Assembly: GCA_003389325.1 (NCBI GenBank)
Contig: QQVE01000015.1
Span: forward strand, 45,152-109,151
Source of the DNA: Planctomycetota bacterium
GTDB taxonomy: Bacteria; Planctomycetota; Planctomycetia; Pirellulales; PALSA-1355
Length of the DNA: 64,000 nucleotides
Reading direction: 5' to 3'
Shown: positions 8,585-18,935 of the stretch, piece by piece
How the letters are laid out: each line of letters opens with the position of its first letter
Position numbering within the stretch: position 1 is the stretch's first letter
Notes under the pieces: generated by a model
The model's database searches: none
What the model was told of the DNA's origin: nothing
The model's input: the letters and a program-made list of their open reading frames with translations, nothing else
Made by a program: the position numbers and the translations under genes

Positions 8585-9460
8585 ATGGCTTCCGCAACGC
8601 AGCCCACCACGGCCACTCAGCAGTTCGGCAACTTCAAGATGCATGCCGGCACGATCCCGCAGTGGGTCGAGTACTTCGCCCGCTTCGGCTACGCCGCCAA
8701 GGCCGTGATCTATGGGCTGATCGGCGTGCTGGCGATTCAGGTTGCCATCGGCAACGGCGGTTCGCTCGAGGGCTCGCAAGGCGCATTAAGCACGATCCGC
8801 GACGAACCGTTCGGGCGCGCGGTGCTCGGAGTCTTGGCCATTGCGCTGTTGGGCTATGTCGCCTGGCGCTGGATGCAGGCCCTCTACGACACCGAAGGCC
8901 AAGGCAACGATGCCAAGGGCATGGTCAAACGCATCGGCTATGCCGTCAGCGGCGTGATCTACGCCGCCCTGGCATTTTGGGCCGGCTCGGTCGCCGCGGG
9001 CATGGGCTCGTCGTCGGGCGGCGGCGACAGCTCGAAGCAGTCGCTCACGGCCAAGCTGATGTCGATGCCCTTCGGCGTCTGGCTCGTCGGGCTGGTGGGC
9101 CTGATCATCATCGGCGTGGCGATCATGCATGCGCGGCGGGCCTACACCGCCAAGTTCATGCAGCGGTACAACCTCAGCGAGTTGAGCGCGAAAGCCCGTC
9201 ATTACCTGATGCGCGTGGGCCAGTTTGGCCTGGCCGCCCGGGCGGTGACGTTCGCCATCATCGGCGGCTTCGTGATCATCGCGGCAATCCGCACCGATCC
9301 CAGCCAGGTCAAAGGACTCGGCGGAGCGCTCGAGACGCTACGTCAGCAGGCCTACGGACCGTGGCTGCTGGGGATCGTGGCCGCGGGCATGATCGCCTAC
9401 GCGGTGTATTGCGCCGCCAACTCCCGCTACCGCTACTTCAATATCGAGTCGGCTGGCTAG
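8585..9460 (+). CDS. DUF1206-family integral membrane protein
   Basis: A 291-aa membrane protein built from three diverged copies of a two-helix unit, each opening with the family pattern aRxGyxakaviY: YFARFGYAAKAVIYGLIGVL (about 28), MVKRIGYAVSGVIYAALAFW (about 118) and YLMRVGQFGLAARAVTFAII (about 208). This triple arrangement is typical of DUF1206. ATG at 8585 follows a strong GAAGGAGG at 4-5 bases; the open frame upstream is not coding. A Gly/Ser-rich loop (GSSSGGGDSSKQ) separates repeats two and three. Its TAG stop shares the palindrome CTAG with the stop of a possible minus-strand ORF. Molecular function is unknown. Confidence 0.9.
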   Translation: MASATQPTTATQQFGNFKMHAGTIPQWVEYFARFGYAAKAVIYGLIGVLAIQVAIGNGGSLEGSQGALSTIRDEPFGRAVLGVLAIALLGYVAWRWMQALYDTEGQGNDAKGMVKRIGYAVSGVIYAALAFWAGSVAAGMGSSSGGGDSSKQSLTAKLMSMPFGVWLVGLVGLIIIGVAIMHARRAYTAKFMQRYNLSELSAKARHYLMRVGQFGLAARAVTFAIIGGFVIIAAIRTDPSQVKGLGGALETLRQQAYGPWLLGIVAAGMIAYAVYCAANSRYRYFNIESAG

Positions 9461-9684
9461 CCGACGAAGAGGCCGAGCACCAGCACGCAGAGCAGATTGA
9501 GGACGTCAAAGAGGCCCCACCCACGTTTCTTGGGTTTGGCCTCTTTACTTTTTGGCCGATGGCGGCGTTTGGCTCGCTTGCAAGTGCCTCTCCTTTTGCC
9601 TCGCAGCACGCCCAGGTCCGGCTTCCGCGCCGAGCGCCGATCTGCCACAATCGCGGCTTTGGCTCCCCCACCCCGCCCGCTCAA
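9457..9684 (-). CDS. possible small tail-anchored membrane protein
   Basis: A minus-strand frame of up to 75 residues. The first half is basic (RRHRPKSKEAKPKKRG) and the end is a hydrophobic segment, WGLFDVLNLLCVLVLGLFVG, that looks like a C-terminal membrane anchor. The ATG at 9684 leaves only five bases to pntAA, so a shorter form from GTG at 9609 may be real. Against it, bases 9508-9546 also form a perfect 9-bp hairpin followed by ACTTTTT, which would be a terminator for the DUF1206 gene; the two readings overlap. I keep it as a candidate only. Confidence 0.33.
   Translation of the reverse strand: MSGRGGGAKAAIVADRRSARKPDLGVLRGKRRGTCKRAKRRHRPKSKEAKPKKRGWGLFDVLNLLCVLVLGLFVG
9508..9553 (+). 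terminator. terminator of the DUF1206 gene
   Basis: AAAGAGGCC (9508-9516) pairs with GGCCTCTTT (9538-9546), with an inner CCCA/TGGG pairing, followed by ACTTTTT. It lies 47 bases behind the stop codon and overlaps the candidate minus-strand ORF. Confidence 0.5.
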
Positions 9685-9689
9685 CCGCG

Positions 9690-10880
9690 ATGATCGTTTC
9701 GGCCGCTAAAGAAAGCTTTCCCGGCGAACGCCGCGTGGCCCTGGTGCCCGCGTCGGTGGCCCAACTGATCAATGCCGGTTGGCAGGTCCGCATCGAGGCC
9801 GGGGCCGGCACCGCCGCCGGCTTTCTGGATACTCAGTACACCGACAAGGGGGCCCAGATCACATCGCGGGCCGAAGTTTTCGCGGCCGACGCGTTGGTAC
9901 AGGTTCGCTCGCTGGGAGCCAATCCCGCGGCAGGCCAGGCCGACCTGGCCCAACTCCGCTCCGGACAGGTCGTCGTCGGCATGTGCGATCCGCTTGGCCA
10001 GCCGCAGTCGGTGCAGGCCCTGGCCGAGAAAGGCGTCACGCTGTTCGCCTTGGAGTTGGTGCCGCGGATCAGCCGGGCCCAAAGCATGGACGTGCTCAGC
10101 TCGCAGGCGAACATCGCCGGCTACCGCGCCGTGCTGCTGGCGGCCACGACGCTGCCCAAGATGTTTCCGATGATGACCACCGCCGCCGGCACGATCACCC
10201 CGGCCAAGGTGCTGATCGTCGGCGCGGGCGTGGCCGGCTTGCAGGCCATCGCCACCGCCCGGCGTTTGGGGGCCGTCGTCTCGGCCTACGACGTGCGCGC
10301 CGCGGTGAAGGAGCAAGTGCAAAGCCTGGGCGCCCGATTCGTCGAAATGGATCTCAAGCCCGGCGGCGCCGAAACGGCCGGCGGCTACGCCAAGGAGATG
10401 GACGAGGAGTTCTACCGCAAGCAGCGCGAGCTGATGCTGAAGGTCGTCGCCGAAAACGACGTCGTGATCACCACCGCCGCCGTGCCGGGCAAACGGGCAC
10501 CCACGCTCGTCACGGGCGAAATGGTCGCCGCCATGGCCGAAGGCTCCGTGATTGTCGATTTGGCCGCCGAGCGCGGCGGCAACTGCGAGCTCACGAAACC
10601 GGGCGAAACCATCGTCGAAAACGGCGTGACCATCCTCGGCCCCACGAACCTCCCCTCGGAAGTCCCCTTCCACGCCAGCCAGATGTTCGCCAAGAACGTC
10701 ACCACGTTTCTCGGGTCGCTGGTGAAAGACGGCCAATGGAACTTCGACATGCAGGACGAAATCGTCCGCGATACGCTGGTCGCCCGCGACGGCAACGTGG
10801 TGAACCCAGCGCTCCGCGACCTCCTCGGCATCCCCGAGCCCGAAAAGCAGTGGCACGACCGCGAGATCGAGCTCGAGTAA
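9690..10880 (+). CDS. pntAA: NAD(P) transhydrogenase, NAD-binding alpha-1 subunit
   Basis: The 396-aa soluble dI component of proton-translocating transhydrogenase, which binds NAD(H) and transfers hydride to NADP+ on PntB. It carries the AlaDh/PNT N-terminal domain (SFPGERRVALVPASVAQL) and the NAD-binding domain with GAGVAGLQAIATARRLGA and VSAYDVR (about 176-205), RGGNCELTKPGETI and the C-terminal TNLPSEVPFHASQMFAKNV. ATG at 9690 (MIVSAAKE) is the family start. Like other split enzymes it lacks the membrane segment, which is encoded by pntAB at 18591-18935. Unusually those partners lie 6 kb away on the opposite strand. Repeat A1 begins four bases after its stop. Confidence 0.95.
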   Translation: MIVSAAKESFPGERRVALVPASVAQLINAGWQVRIEAGAGTAAGFLDTQYTDKGAQITSRAEVFAADALVQVRSLGANPAAGQADLAQLRSGQVVVGMCDPLGQPQSVQALAEKGVTLFALELVPRISRAQSMDVLSSQANIAGYRAVLLAATTLPKMFPMMTTAAGTITPAKVLIVGAGVAGLQAIATARRLGAVVSAYDVRAAVKEQVQSLGARFVEMDLKPGGAETAGGYAKEMDEEFYRKQRELMLKVVAENDVVITTAAVPGKRAPTLVTGEMVAAMAEGSVIVDLAAERGGNCELTKPGETIVENGVTILGPTNLPSEVPFHASQMFAKNVTTFLGSLVKDGQWNFDMQDEIVRDTLVARDGNVVNPALRDLLGIPEPEKQWHDREIELE

Positions 10881-10884
10881 CCCC

Positions 10885-10979
10885 GTTTAGCCGGAGCCAC
10901 CGGCGACGGCGCGTAGCGTTTCTTATTTCGTGGCGATACGAGGAAAGACGCGCCGTCGCCGGTGGCTCCGAGCTAAAAC
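10885..10979. repeat. dispersed repeat family A, copy A1
   Basis: A 95-base inverted repeat: GTTTAGCCGGAGCCACCGGC... (10885-10914) and its complement ending GGTGGCTCCGAGCTAAAAC (10948-10979), with a 33-base centre. Other copies are at 16956-17088, 19864-20022, 44556-44779 and 63787-63900, plus half copies at 30786-30820 and 21936-21956. Confidence 0.85.
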
Positions 10980-11004
10980 GATCACGCCGCGCGTTCCGAA
11001 CTCT

Positions 11005-11379
11005 TTAGATGTTAAGAGTCTCCCGAACGTGTCGCACGGCCTCGTGCATATTTTTCGTTCTGACGTCCTCGGTGAGGGCGGCATCCGGTCGCCTGATCTG
11101 CATCCGGATATAGAGTGAGTCTGGAAACTGAGACGCGCCGTCTGCCGTGTCGGCCCAAATCAGCACGGAGTGCTCGCTACCCGACAACAGCATCTCCATC
11201 GGGCCTCTCACGTGGTGATCCACGAAGCCATAGATGCGCTTCGCAGGCACTTCCCTCTGCAGGAACTCCGCGAAGTCGACAAGCTTGTCGACGTACGGCT
11301 GCCACGCTTCGTCGAGCGGGGCCGCCCGGCGAATTGCATCGACAATTGGTTCGTCCGAAATACAGTCGCGGATGTCCAT
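11005..11379 (-). CDS. hypothetical protein (124 aa)
   Basis: A 124-residue soluble protein beginning MDIRDCISDEPIVDAIRRAA and ending RTKNMHEAVRHVRETLNI. I chose ATG at 11379 because GAAGGT precedes it; a further upstream ATG at 11427 lacks a ribosome site. No domain recognised, no signal or membrane segment. Codon use is less GC-biased than in the neighbours (for example ATATTTTTCGTTC in the 3' part), which may point to recent acquisition. It lies between repeat A1 and the RND permease gene, on the same strand as the latter. Confidence 0.55.
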   Translation of the reverse strand: MDIRDCISDEPIVDAIRRAAPLDEAWQPYVDKLVDFAEFLQREVPAKRIYGFVDHHVRGPMEMLLSGSEHSVLIWADTADGASQFPDSLYIRMQIRRPDAALTEDVRTKNMHEAVRHVRETLNI

Positions 11380-11506
11380 GACGCTACCTTCAATCGATGG
11401 CGGAATGCAGACGGACCGAATCATCAAGTCACGGCTGGCACGTGAACTATACCTTGCAATCCACCGGCATTGCCGCAGAGCATACCCGGGCTGCTCTTTC
11501 GGCCAC

Positions 11507-14500
11507 TCACGCGTGGGCCGGCTGCTCTTCTTCGGACGGCAGGTCGATGCGCTTGGGCGGCGGAGTGACTTGCTCGCCGCGCTGCTTCCGCCGCAAGCGC
11601 CATTCGCCCAAACGCTGCATCACGACGAAGAACACCGGCACGAACAACACGGCCAGGAACGTCGCGGCCAGCATGCCGCCGAACACGGCGGTGCCCAGCG
11701 AGCGCCGCGCGGCCGCTCCGGCGCCGGTCGCACCGACGAGCGGAAAGATGCCGAAGATGAACGCGAACGACGTCATCAGAATCGGCCGGAATCGCAGCCG
11801 CGAAGCTTCGACGGCCGCTTCCAGAATGCTGTGCCCCCGCCCACGCAAGTCGCGGGCGAACTCCACGATCAGGATCGCGTTCTTGCTCGCCAGCGCGATG
11901 ATCAGCACGATGCCAACCTGCGTGTAGATGTTGTTGTCCATCCCCCGCACCGATACGGCGGCCACGGTGCCCAACAGCGCCAGCGGCACGACCAGGATCA
12001 CCGCCGCCGGCAGGAACCAGCTTTCGTACTGCGCGGCCAGCACCAGGTAGACCATCAGCACGGCCATGCCGAACACGAATAGGGCCTCGTTGCCGACGCG
12101 CTTCTCCTGAAACGACATGCCCGACCAAGCGAAGCCCATCGACGAAGGCAGCTTCTGCGCCGCCATCTGCTCCAGCAGCTCGAGCGCCTGGCCCGAGCTG
12201 TAGCCCGGGGCCGCGCTGCCGGTGATCGTGGCGGCCGGATAGAGGTTGAACCGCGGCACGATCTGCGGGCCCATCCGCCGCTCGACCTTGCACAGCGTGC
12301 TCATCGGAATCATGTTGCCCTGCCGGTCGCGCACCTCCAACCGCCCGATATCTTCGGGATCCATCCGGAACGGCTGATCGGCCTGCACGCGCACCTGGTA
12401 GGTGCGGCCGAACTTGTTGAAGTCGTTCACGTAGGCCGAGCCCAAAGCGATTTGCAACGTCGAAAACACCTCGTCGAGCGACACGCCCAGGCTCTTGGCC
12501 TTCTCGCGGTCGATGTCGGCATAGAACGTGGGCACGCCCGCGCGAAACGTGCTGCGCACGCCGGTCAGCGCGGTCTGCGAGTTGCCGGCCTCGACCATTT
12601 CGTGGACGACCTTTTCCAACTCGGCCAGGCCCACGCCGCCGCGATCTTGCAGCTCCATTTCAAACCCGCCGGCCACGCCCAGGCCCATGATCGCCGGGGG
12701 CGGAAAGGCGAAAATCATCGCCTCGTGAATCTGCTGGAACTGCCCCATCAGGTTGCCGAGAATTGCCTCTTGCGATAGCGCCGGATCTCCCACGCGCTCA
12801 TCCCATGGCGTGAGCGACACGTACATCGAAGCGGCGTTGGAAGCGATCGCCTGATCCAGCAGCGACTGGCCGCCTAGCAGGAACCAGCCGCCCACGCCCG
12901 GTGTCTCGCGCAGGATGCCATTGACCCGCTCGATCACGTCGCGGGTGCGCGTCTGCGAGGCCGCGTCGGGCAGTTGCAGGCCAACGATCAAGAAGCCCTG
13001 GTCCTCGGTCGGCAGAAACCCGGTCGGCGTGTTCATGAACCACCAGCCGGTCAGCGTGGCCAGGCCCGCAAAGGCCAGCATCACCAGCGCCGTATGACGC
13101 ACCAGGCGGCGCACGATCGCCGTGTACCACGACTCGATCTTGTCGTACACGCGGTTGAACCCGCGGAAAAAGATGTTCTTCTTCTCCTTGGTGGGCCGCA
13201 GATACACGGCACACTGGGCCGGCTTGAGCGTCACGGCGTTGATCGCACTGATCAGGGCCGTGGCCGCGATCGTCAACGCGAACTGCCGGTAGAGCTGTCC
13301 GGTGATGCCCGCCAGAAAGGCCGTGGGCACAAACACCGCCAGCAGCACCAGCGTGATGCCGATCACTGGGCCGAGCACTTCGCCCATCGCCTTGATCGTG
13401 GCTTCCTTCGCGCCCAGCTTGTCGTGGTCGATGTGATGGGCCGCGTTCTCCACGATCACGATCGCGTCATCCACCACGATTCCGATCGCCAGCACCAGCC
13501 CGAACAGCGTAAGCATGTTGACCGAGAAGCCCAGCGCCGCCATCGCCGCAAAGGCGCCGATGATCGTCACCGGCACGGTGGTGGCCGGAATCAGCACGGC
13601 CCGCCAATCCTGCAGGAACACCAGAATGACGATCAGCACCAGCACGCCGGCCTCGATCAGCGTCTTGTACACTTCCCACACCGACTCCTCGACGAACACC
13701 GTGGTGTCGAAGGGAATCTTGTGCTTCATGGCCGGGGGGAACGAGGGGGAAATCTCGGCCATCGCCTCGCGCACCCGCTCGGCCACGTCTAACGCGTTGG
13801 CCCCGGGCAACTGAAACACGGCCAGCGTCGCCGCCGGCCGGCCGTCGATCTGGCAGTATTGGTCGTAGCTCTGCGAGCCGAGTTCCACCCGGGCCACGTC
13901 CTTGACGCGCGTCAGCCGGGTGGTGCCGCCGTCCTGGCCCTGGATCGTGCCGTCGGTGTCGCTCCCGTCCAGGTCGCTATCGTCGGCCTTGACGATGATG
14001 TTGCCAAACTGCTCCTCGTCGCTCAAGCGTCCCAGCGTCGTGACATTGAATTGAAACGCGTTCGACTCCGGAGCCGGATACGAGCCGACCTGGCCGGCCG
14101 CCACCTGCACGTTCTGCTCGCGAATTGATTGCAGCACGTCCTGCGTGCTGAGGTTTCGGGCCTTGAGCTTTTCCGGATCGATCCAGATCCGCATACCGTA
14201 CTGCCCGGCGCCGATCACGGTCACATCGCCCACGCCGTCGACGCGGCTCAACTGGTCTTTGACCCGCAGCGTGGCGTAGTTGCTCAGGTACAAGTCGCTA
14301 TAGCGGTTGTCGTCCGAGTAGAGCGACACGGCCAGCACGATGTTGGTCGACTGCTTCTTGGCGGTCACGCCCTGCCGCTGCACTTCCTCGGGCAACCGCG
14401 GCATGGCCACGGCCAGGCGGTTTTGCACGAGCACCTGGGCATCGTCCAGATCGGTGCCCACATCGAACGTCACGGTCAGCTTGTAGGAGCCATCGCTCGA

Positions 14501-14749
14501 GCAGGTCGACGACATGTAGAGCATGTTCTCCACGCCGTTGACTTCCTGCTCGATCGGCGCGGCCACGGTGTCGGCCAGCGTGCCGGCCTCGGCGCCCGGA
14601 TAGAACGCCGTGACCATCACCGTGGGCGGCGTGATCTCGGGATAGCGTTCGATCGGCAGCGTCACCAGCGCTACAATGCCCACGAGCATCGTCACGATGG
14701 CGATGACGTTGGCGAAGATCGGCCGTTCGATAAAGAATCGCGAAAACAT
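11507..14749 (-). CDS. RND multidrug efflux transporter, permease subunit (AcrB/MexB type)
   Basis: A 1080-aa HAE1-family resistance-nodulation-division pump, which uses the proton gradient to expel drugs or other amphiphiles through a tripartite complex. The N-terminus MFSRFFIERPIFANVIAI is characteristic, with FIxRPxFA. The proton-relay pair is in LAIGIVVDDAIVIVENAAHH (about 400), followed by MGEVLGPVIGITLVLLAVFVPTAFLAG. Two six-helix halves with large periplasmic loops (about 40-335 and 560-870) are visible. The C-terminal tail is polar. It is 5 bases from the adaptor gene start region on the same strand, an operon. No outer-membrane TolC-like gene follows, so the third component must be encoded elsewhere. 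Confidence 0.95.
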   Translation of the reverse strand: MFSRFFIERPIFANVIAIVTMLVGIVALVTLPIERYPEITPPTVMVTAFYPGAEAGTLADTVAAPIEQEVNGVENMLYMSSTCSSDGSYKLTVTFDVGTDLDDAQVLVQNRLAVAMPRLPEEVQRQGVTAKKQSTNIVLAVSLYSDDNRYSDLYLSNYATLRVKDQLSRVDGVGDVTVIGAGQYGMRIWIDPEKLKARNLSTQDVLQSIREQNVQVAAGQVGSYPAPESNAFQFNVTTLGRLSDEEQFGNIIVKADDSDLDGSDTDGTIQGQDGGTTRLTRVKDVARVELGSQSYDQYCQIDGRPAATLAVFQLPGANALDVAERVREAMAEISPSFPPAMKHKIPFDTTVFVEESVWEVYKTLIEAGVLVLIVILVFLQDWRAVLIPATTVPVTIIGAFAAMAALGFSVNMLTLFGLVLAIGIVVDDAIVIVENAAHHIDHDKLGAKEATIKAMGEVLGPVIGITLVLLAVFVPTAFLAGITGQLYRQFALTIAATALISAINAVTLKPAQCAVYLRPTKEKKNIFFRGFNRVYDKIESWYTAIVRRLVRHTALVMLAFAGLATLTGWWFMNTPTGFLPTEDQGFLIVGLQLPDAASQTRTRDVIERVNGILRETPGVGGWFLLGGQSLLDQAIASNAASMYVSLTPWDERVGDPALSQEAILGNLMGQFQQIHEAMIFAFPPPAIMGLGVAGGFEMELQDRGGVGLAELEKVVHEMVEAGNSQTALTGVRSTFRAGVPTFYADIDREKAKSLGVSLDEVFSTLQIALGSAYVNDFNKFGRTYQVRVQADQPFRMDPEDIGRLEVRDRQGNMIPMSTLCKVERRMGPQIVPRFNLYPAATITGSAAPGYSSGQALELLEQMAAQKLPSSMGFAWSGMSFQEKRVGNEALFVFGMAVLMVYLVLAAQYESWFLPAAVILVVPLALLGTVAAVSVRGMDNNIYTQVGIVLIIALASKNAILIVEFARDLRGRGHSILEAAVEASRLRFRPILMTSFAFIFGIFPLVGATGAGAAARRSLGTAVFGGMLAATFLAVLFVPVFFVVMQRLGEWRLRRKQRGEQVTPPPKRIDLPSEEEQPAHA

Positions 14750-14754
14750 ACGCG

Positions 14755-16098
14755 CTACTCGCCGCGCCGCACGTGAGAAGCCTCTTGAATGACCGTTTCC
14801 CGGGCCGCCGTCTGCGCCTCCTGCGAATCGGCCGCCGCGGTACGCTGCTTGGGCACCACCTTCATGTCGGGCCGCGCCCGCAACAGCCCTTCGACCACCA
14901 CCCGGTCGCCCGGGGCGATGGATCCTTCGACCACGCGCATCTCGCCGACGCGCGTGCCCACCTTTACGGGGCGATACTCGACCAGGTCTTCGGCACCAAC
15001 GACGAGCAAATACTGCCCTGATTGATCGGTCGCCAGCGCCCGCTCCGGCACCAGCAGCGCATCGGGTTGCTGCTCGACCGGGAGCCGCAGCCGCGCGAAC
15101 GTGCCCGGCAGAATCGCGCCGTCGGCATTGTCGAAGCGGCCGCGCAATTGAATCGTGCCCGTGCCCGAGTCGATCTGCGGATCGTGGTAGTCGATCACGC
15201 CCGAGTGCGGATAGCCGTCCTCGCTCTCCAGGCCCAACTCGACCACCGTCGTGCCGTCCTGTCCGCCCGAAGCGCGATGGTATTTGAGAAAGTCGCTCTC
15301 GCTGAGCGTCATGTAGGCGTAGATCGGGTCGACCTGCACGATCGTGGCCAAGAGCGACGCCTGGTTATCGCCCACCAAGTTGCCGACGTCGTAGTTGGCC
15401 TCGGTAATGCGTCCGCTGATCGGCGCCGTCATGCGGCAGTAGCCCAGTTCGATCTCGGCGTTGCGAATCGCCGTGCGGGCCGCCGCCAAAGCCGCTCGCG
15501 CGGCCAGAATGTTTGTCTCGAAGTCGGCCTGAGCCTGCAGCAGCGCGGCCTTCGACGACTCGACCTGGGCCACCGCCTGCCGGCGCGAGGCCTCGGCCCG
15601 TTCGTACTCGTCTTCGGTCACGGTCTTGCCCGAAACCAATCGTCGCAGCCGCTTGGCATTGCTGTCGGCCTGCAGCAGCACGGCCTCGTCGAGCGCAAGC
15701 TTCGCCTTGGCCAACTCGCGGCCGCGCGACTGCTCGGCCTTCTTGAGTTCGGTTTGCGCCTCCTCGAAGTTGGCCTTGGCCTGCTCCAACTGAAGCTGGA
15801 ACGGCTCTTCGTCGATCACCAGCAGCAACTGCCCCTGCTCGACCAGCGCCCCCTCGGTGAAGTGTCGCTCTTCGAGAAAGCCTCGCACACGCGCGCGAAT
15901 GTCGACCGAGACGACCGGCTGGGCCGTGCCCGTAACTTCGAGATAGCGCGTCACGTCCTGCTGCTCGGGCGCGGCGACGATCACTTCCGGCGGCGGCGGC
16001 TCGAAATACTGGTTGCCCTCGGTGCAGCCGGCCACCAGCGCAGCCAACCCCAGCAGGAGGCCGGACGGGAGAAATCGTACGGGAAGGAAGCGACTCAT
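14755..16098 (-). CDS. RND efflux periplasmic adaptor (membrane fusion) lipoprotein
   Basis: A 447-aa AcrA/MexA-type adaptor linking the inner-membrane pump to an outer-membrane channel. The N-terminus has a lipoprotein signal ending LAALVAGC (Cys about 25). Then come the lipoyl half (YLEVTGTAQPVVSVDIRARV and GFLEERHFTEGALVEQGQLL), a long alpha-hairpin coiled coil (about 100-205, KANFEEAQTELKKAEQSRG), the second lipoyl half and beta-barrel (ISGRITEANYDVGNLVG, LRGRFDNADGAILPGTFARLRL) and a membrane-proximal domain. First gene of the operon with the permease (5-base gap). TetR-type operator candidates lie in the divergent promoter region at 16133-16262. Confidence 0.94.
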   Translation of the reverse strand: MSRFLPVRFLPSGLLLGLAALVAGCTEGNQYFEPPPPEVIVAAPEQQDVTRYLEVTGTAQPVVSVDIRARVRGFLEERHFTEGALVEQGQLLLVIDEEPFQLQLEQAKANFEEAQTELKKAEQSRGRELAKAKLALDEAVLLQADSNAKRLRRLVSGKTVTEDEYERAEASRRQAVAQVESSKAALLQAQADFETNILAARAALAAARTAIRNAEIELGYCRMTAPISGRITEANYDVGNLVGDNQASLLATIVQVDPIYAYMTLSESDFLKYHRASGGQDGTTVVELGLESEDGYPHSGVIDYHDPQIDSGTGTIQLRGRFDNADGAILPGTFARLRLPVEQQPDALLVPERALATDQSGQYLLVVGAEDLVEYRPVKVGTRVGEMRVVEGSIAPGDRVVVEGLLRARPDMKVVPKQRTAAADSQEAQTAARETVIQEASHVRRGE

Positions 16099-16132
16099 GG
16101 AGGCGAAAGCCGGGCCGGCGGGGCATACTTAT

Positions 16133-16149
16133 TTAACACTCGGTCAATA
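16133..16149. promoter_or_regulatory. candidate TetR operator, efflux side
   Basis: TTAACACTCGGTCAATA, a near-palindrome (TTAAC/GTCAA) about 35 bases upstream of the adaptor start. It shares the core TCGGTCAATA with the site at 16246-16262. Confidence 0.5.
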
Positions 16150-16245
16150 TCCTACGCAGGCACCTATCCCGCTGACAATGCTCGTTTTGCGAGATTTCGC
16201 ATTCGCGCATTGACGCCCAAGGGGGCCCGGGCATAAGATTTCAAC

Positions 16246-16262
16246 TGACAATTCGGTCAATA
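16246..16262. promoter_or_regulatory. candidate TetR operator, regulator side
   Basis: TGACAATTCGGTCAATA, with TGAC/GTCA dyad symmetry, 15 bases upstream of the tetR-family ATG. Shares a 10-base core with the site at 16133, which suggests one protein binds both and controls both divergent units. Confidence 0.5.
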
Positions 16263-16277
16263 AGGCGGACAGAGACC

Positions 16278-16943
16278 ATGCTGGACCAGGGCCATCGAAC
16301 ACGCGATCCGGAGGCCACGCGCGCCGCGGTGCTGGAGGCCGCCGAGCGGCTGTTCGCCGAAAAAGGCTTTGCGAATACTTCGTTGCGCGACATATCCACG
16401 GCCTCGGGGGTCTCGCACCCGCTGATCCACCATCACTTCGGCAGCAAGCAGGAGCTGCATCAGGCGGTGAAGCGCCGGTTGGTCGAGAACTATGCCCAGC
16501 GCTTCCCGCACGCCGCGAAGGCCGTCAATCGCCCTTTGAATCTGGGCCCCGAGCTGCGCCGGCTGATGGCTTACATCGGCGACAACCCGATGCTGCTGCG
16601 GTTGTGTGCCTGGACGCGGCTGGAGGGCGACCGCCAGGTGTGGCCCGGCGAACCCAACATGTTCGAGACGATCCAGCGGCGCATCGAGGTCTCGCAGCGG
16701 CGCAAGCTCTTCCGCGACGATCTCGATCCCAAGTACCTGACCATCATGCTGATGGGCCTGGTGATGTTCTGGCTGGACAATCGCGAGCACTTCAGTGTTC
16801 GCTTCGGCGCCGAAATGAACGACAAGGACTACCTCCGCCAGGCCGTCAAGATTCTCGAGCGCGGCATCAACATCACCGACGCCGAGTCCAGCGGCGCCGA
16901 CCCCACCTCGATCGACGAACCCGTCGACGAATCCGACGAGTAG
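16278..16943 (+). CDS. TetR/AcrR-family transcriptional repressor
   Basis: A 221-aa regulator. Residues about 14-60 form the TetR helix-turn-helix domain: RAAVLEAAERLFAEKGFANTS followed by LRDISTASGVSHPLIHHHFG and SKQELHQAV. The rest is a ligand-binding and dimerisation domain without obvious specificity, ending in an acidic tail. It is transcribed divergently from the RND operon with a 179-base spacer that contains two related palindromic sites. The natural inference is autoregulation plus repression of the pump, released by a pump substrate. ATG at 16278. Confidence 0.92.
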   Translation: MLDQGHRTRDPEATRAAVLEAAERLFAEKGFANTSLRDISTASGVSHPLIHHHFGSKQELHQAVKRRLVENYAQRFPHAAKAVNRPLNLGPELRRLMAYIGDNPMLLRLCAWTRLEGDRQVWPGEPNMFETIQRRIEVSQRRKLFRDDLDPKYLTIMLMGLVMFWLDNREHFSVRFGAEMNDKDYLRQAVKILERGINITDAESSGADPTSIDEPVDESDE

Positions 16944-16955
16944 CGGGATCCCCCC

Positions 16956-17088
16956 GTTTAGCCCGAAGCCAACGGCGACGGCGCGTCGCGGCGCTACGAG
17001 TGCACGCCACATAAATGTGGCGGCTAAGTTGCTGCAAGTAGAGAATCGAATCCGCCGACCACGCCGTCGCCGGTGGCTCCGGGCTAAC
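16956..17088. repeat. dispersed repeat family A, copy A2
   Basis: Left arm GTTTAGCCCGAAGCCAACGG (16956 onward), right arm ending CCGGTGGCTCCGGGCTAAC (to 17088). The centre holds an 8-bp hairpin CGCCACAT-AA-ATGTGGCG (17005-17022) followed by GGCTAA. A3 has the same central hairpin in the opposite orientation. It lies 12 bases from the stop of both tetR and pntB. Confidence 0.85.
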
Positions 17089-17099
17089 CGGCACAAGCG

Positions 17100-18587
<1,488 letters not shown>

Positions 18588-18590
18588 CGA

Positions 18591-18935
18591 CTAGTTGCGC
18601 TCGTAGCGTTTGAACATCTTGAGCATGCGATCGGTGATCATGAACCCGCCCACCACGTTGATCGTGGCGGCCGTCACGGCGATGAAGCCCAGGATGGTGC
18701 TATAGGTGCTGAATCGAGCGCCGGCGGCCACGAGCGACCCGACCAGCGAGATGCCGCTGATGGCGTTGGTGGCCGACATCAGCGGCGTGTGCAGTAGCGC
18801 CGGCACTTTGGTAATGATCTGAAAGCCCACGAAGCCGGCCAGCACGAACACGTAGAACCGCAGAAACGGAATGCTCAAGGCCGAGACGCCGTGCTCGGCG
18901 GCCAACAGCGACAAGTTCCAACTGCACAAAATCAC
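18591..18935 (-). CDS. pntAB: NAD(P) transhydrogenase, membrane alpha-2 subunit
   Basis: A 114-aa membrane protein with three or four helices. The core FLRFYVFVLAGFVGFQIITKVPALLHTPLMSATNAISG is the hallmark of the PntA C-terminal (dIIa) segment; only parts are quoted here in sense. It ends with VVGGFMITDRMLKMFKRYERN. The start is a GTG at 18935, with a weak ribosome site; the first about 20 residues are less conserved in appearance and a different start is possible. It precedes pntB by three bases. Normally this gene follows pntAA directly; here it is on the opposite strand 7.7 kb away. Confidence 0.92.
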   Translation of the reverse strand: MILCSWNLSLLAAEHGVSALSIPFLRFYVFVLAGFVGFQIITKVPALLHTPLMSATNAISGISLVGSLVAAGARFSTYSTILGFIAVTAATINVVGGFMITDRMLKMFKRYERN

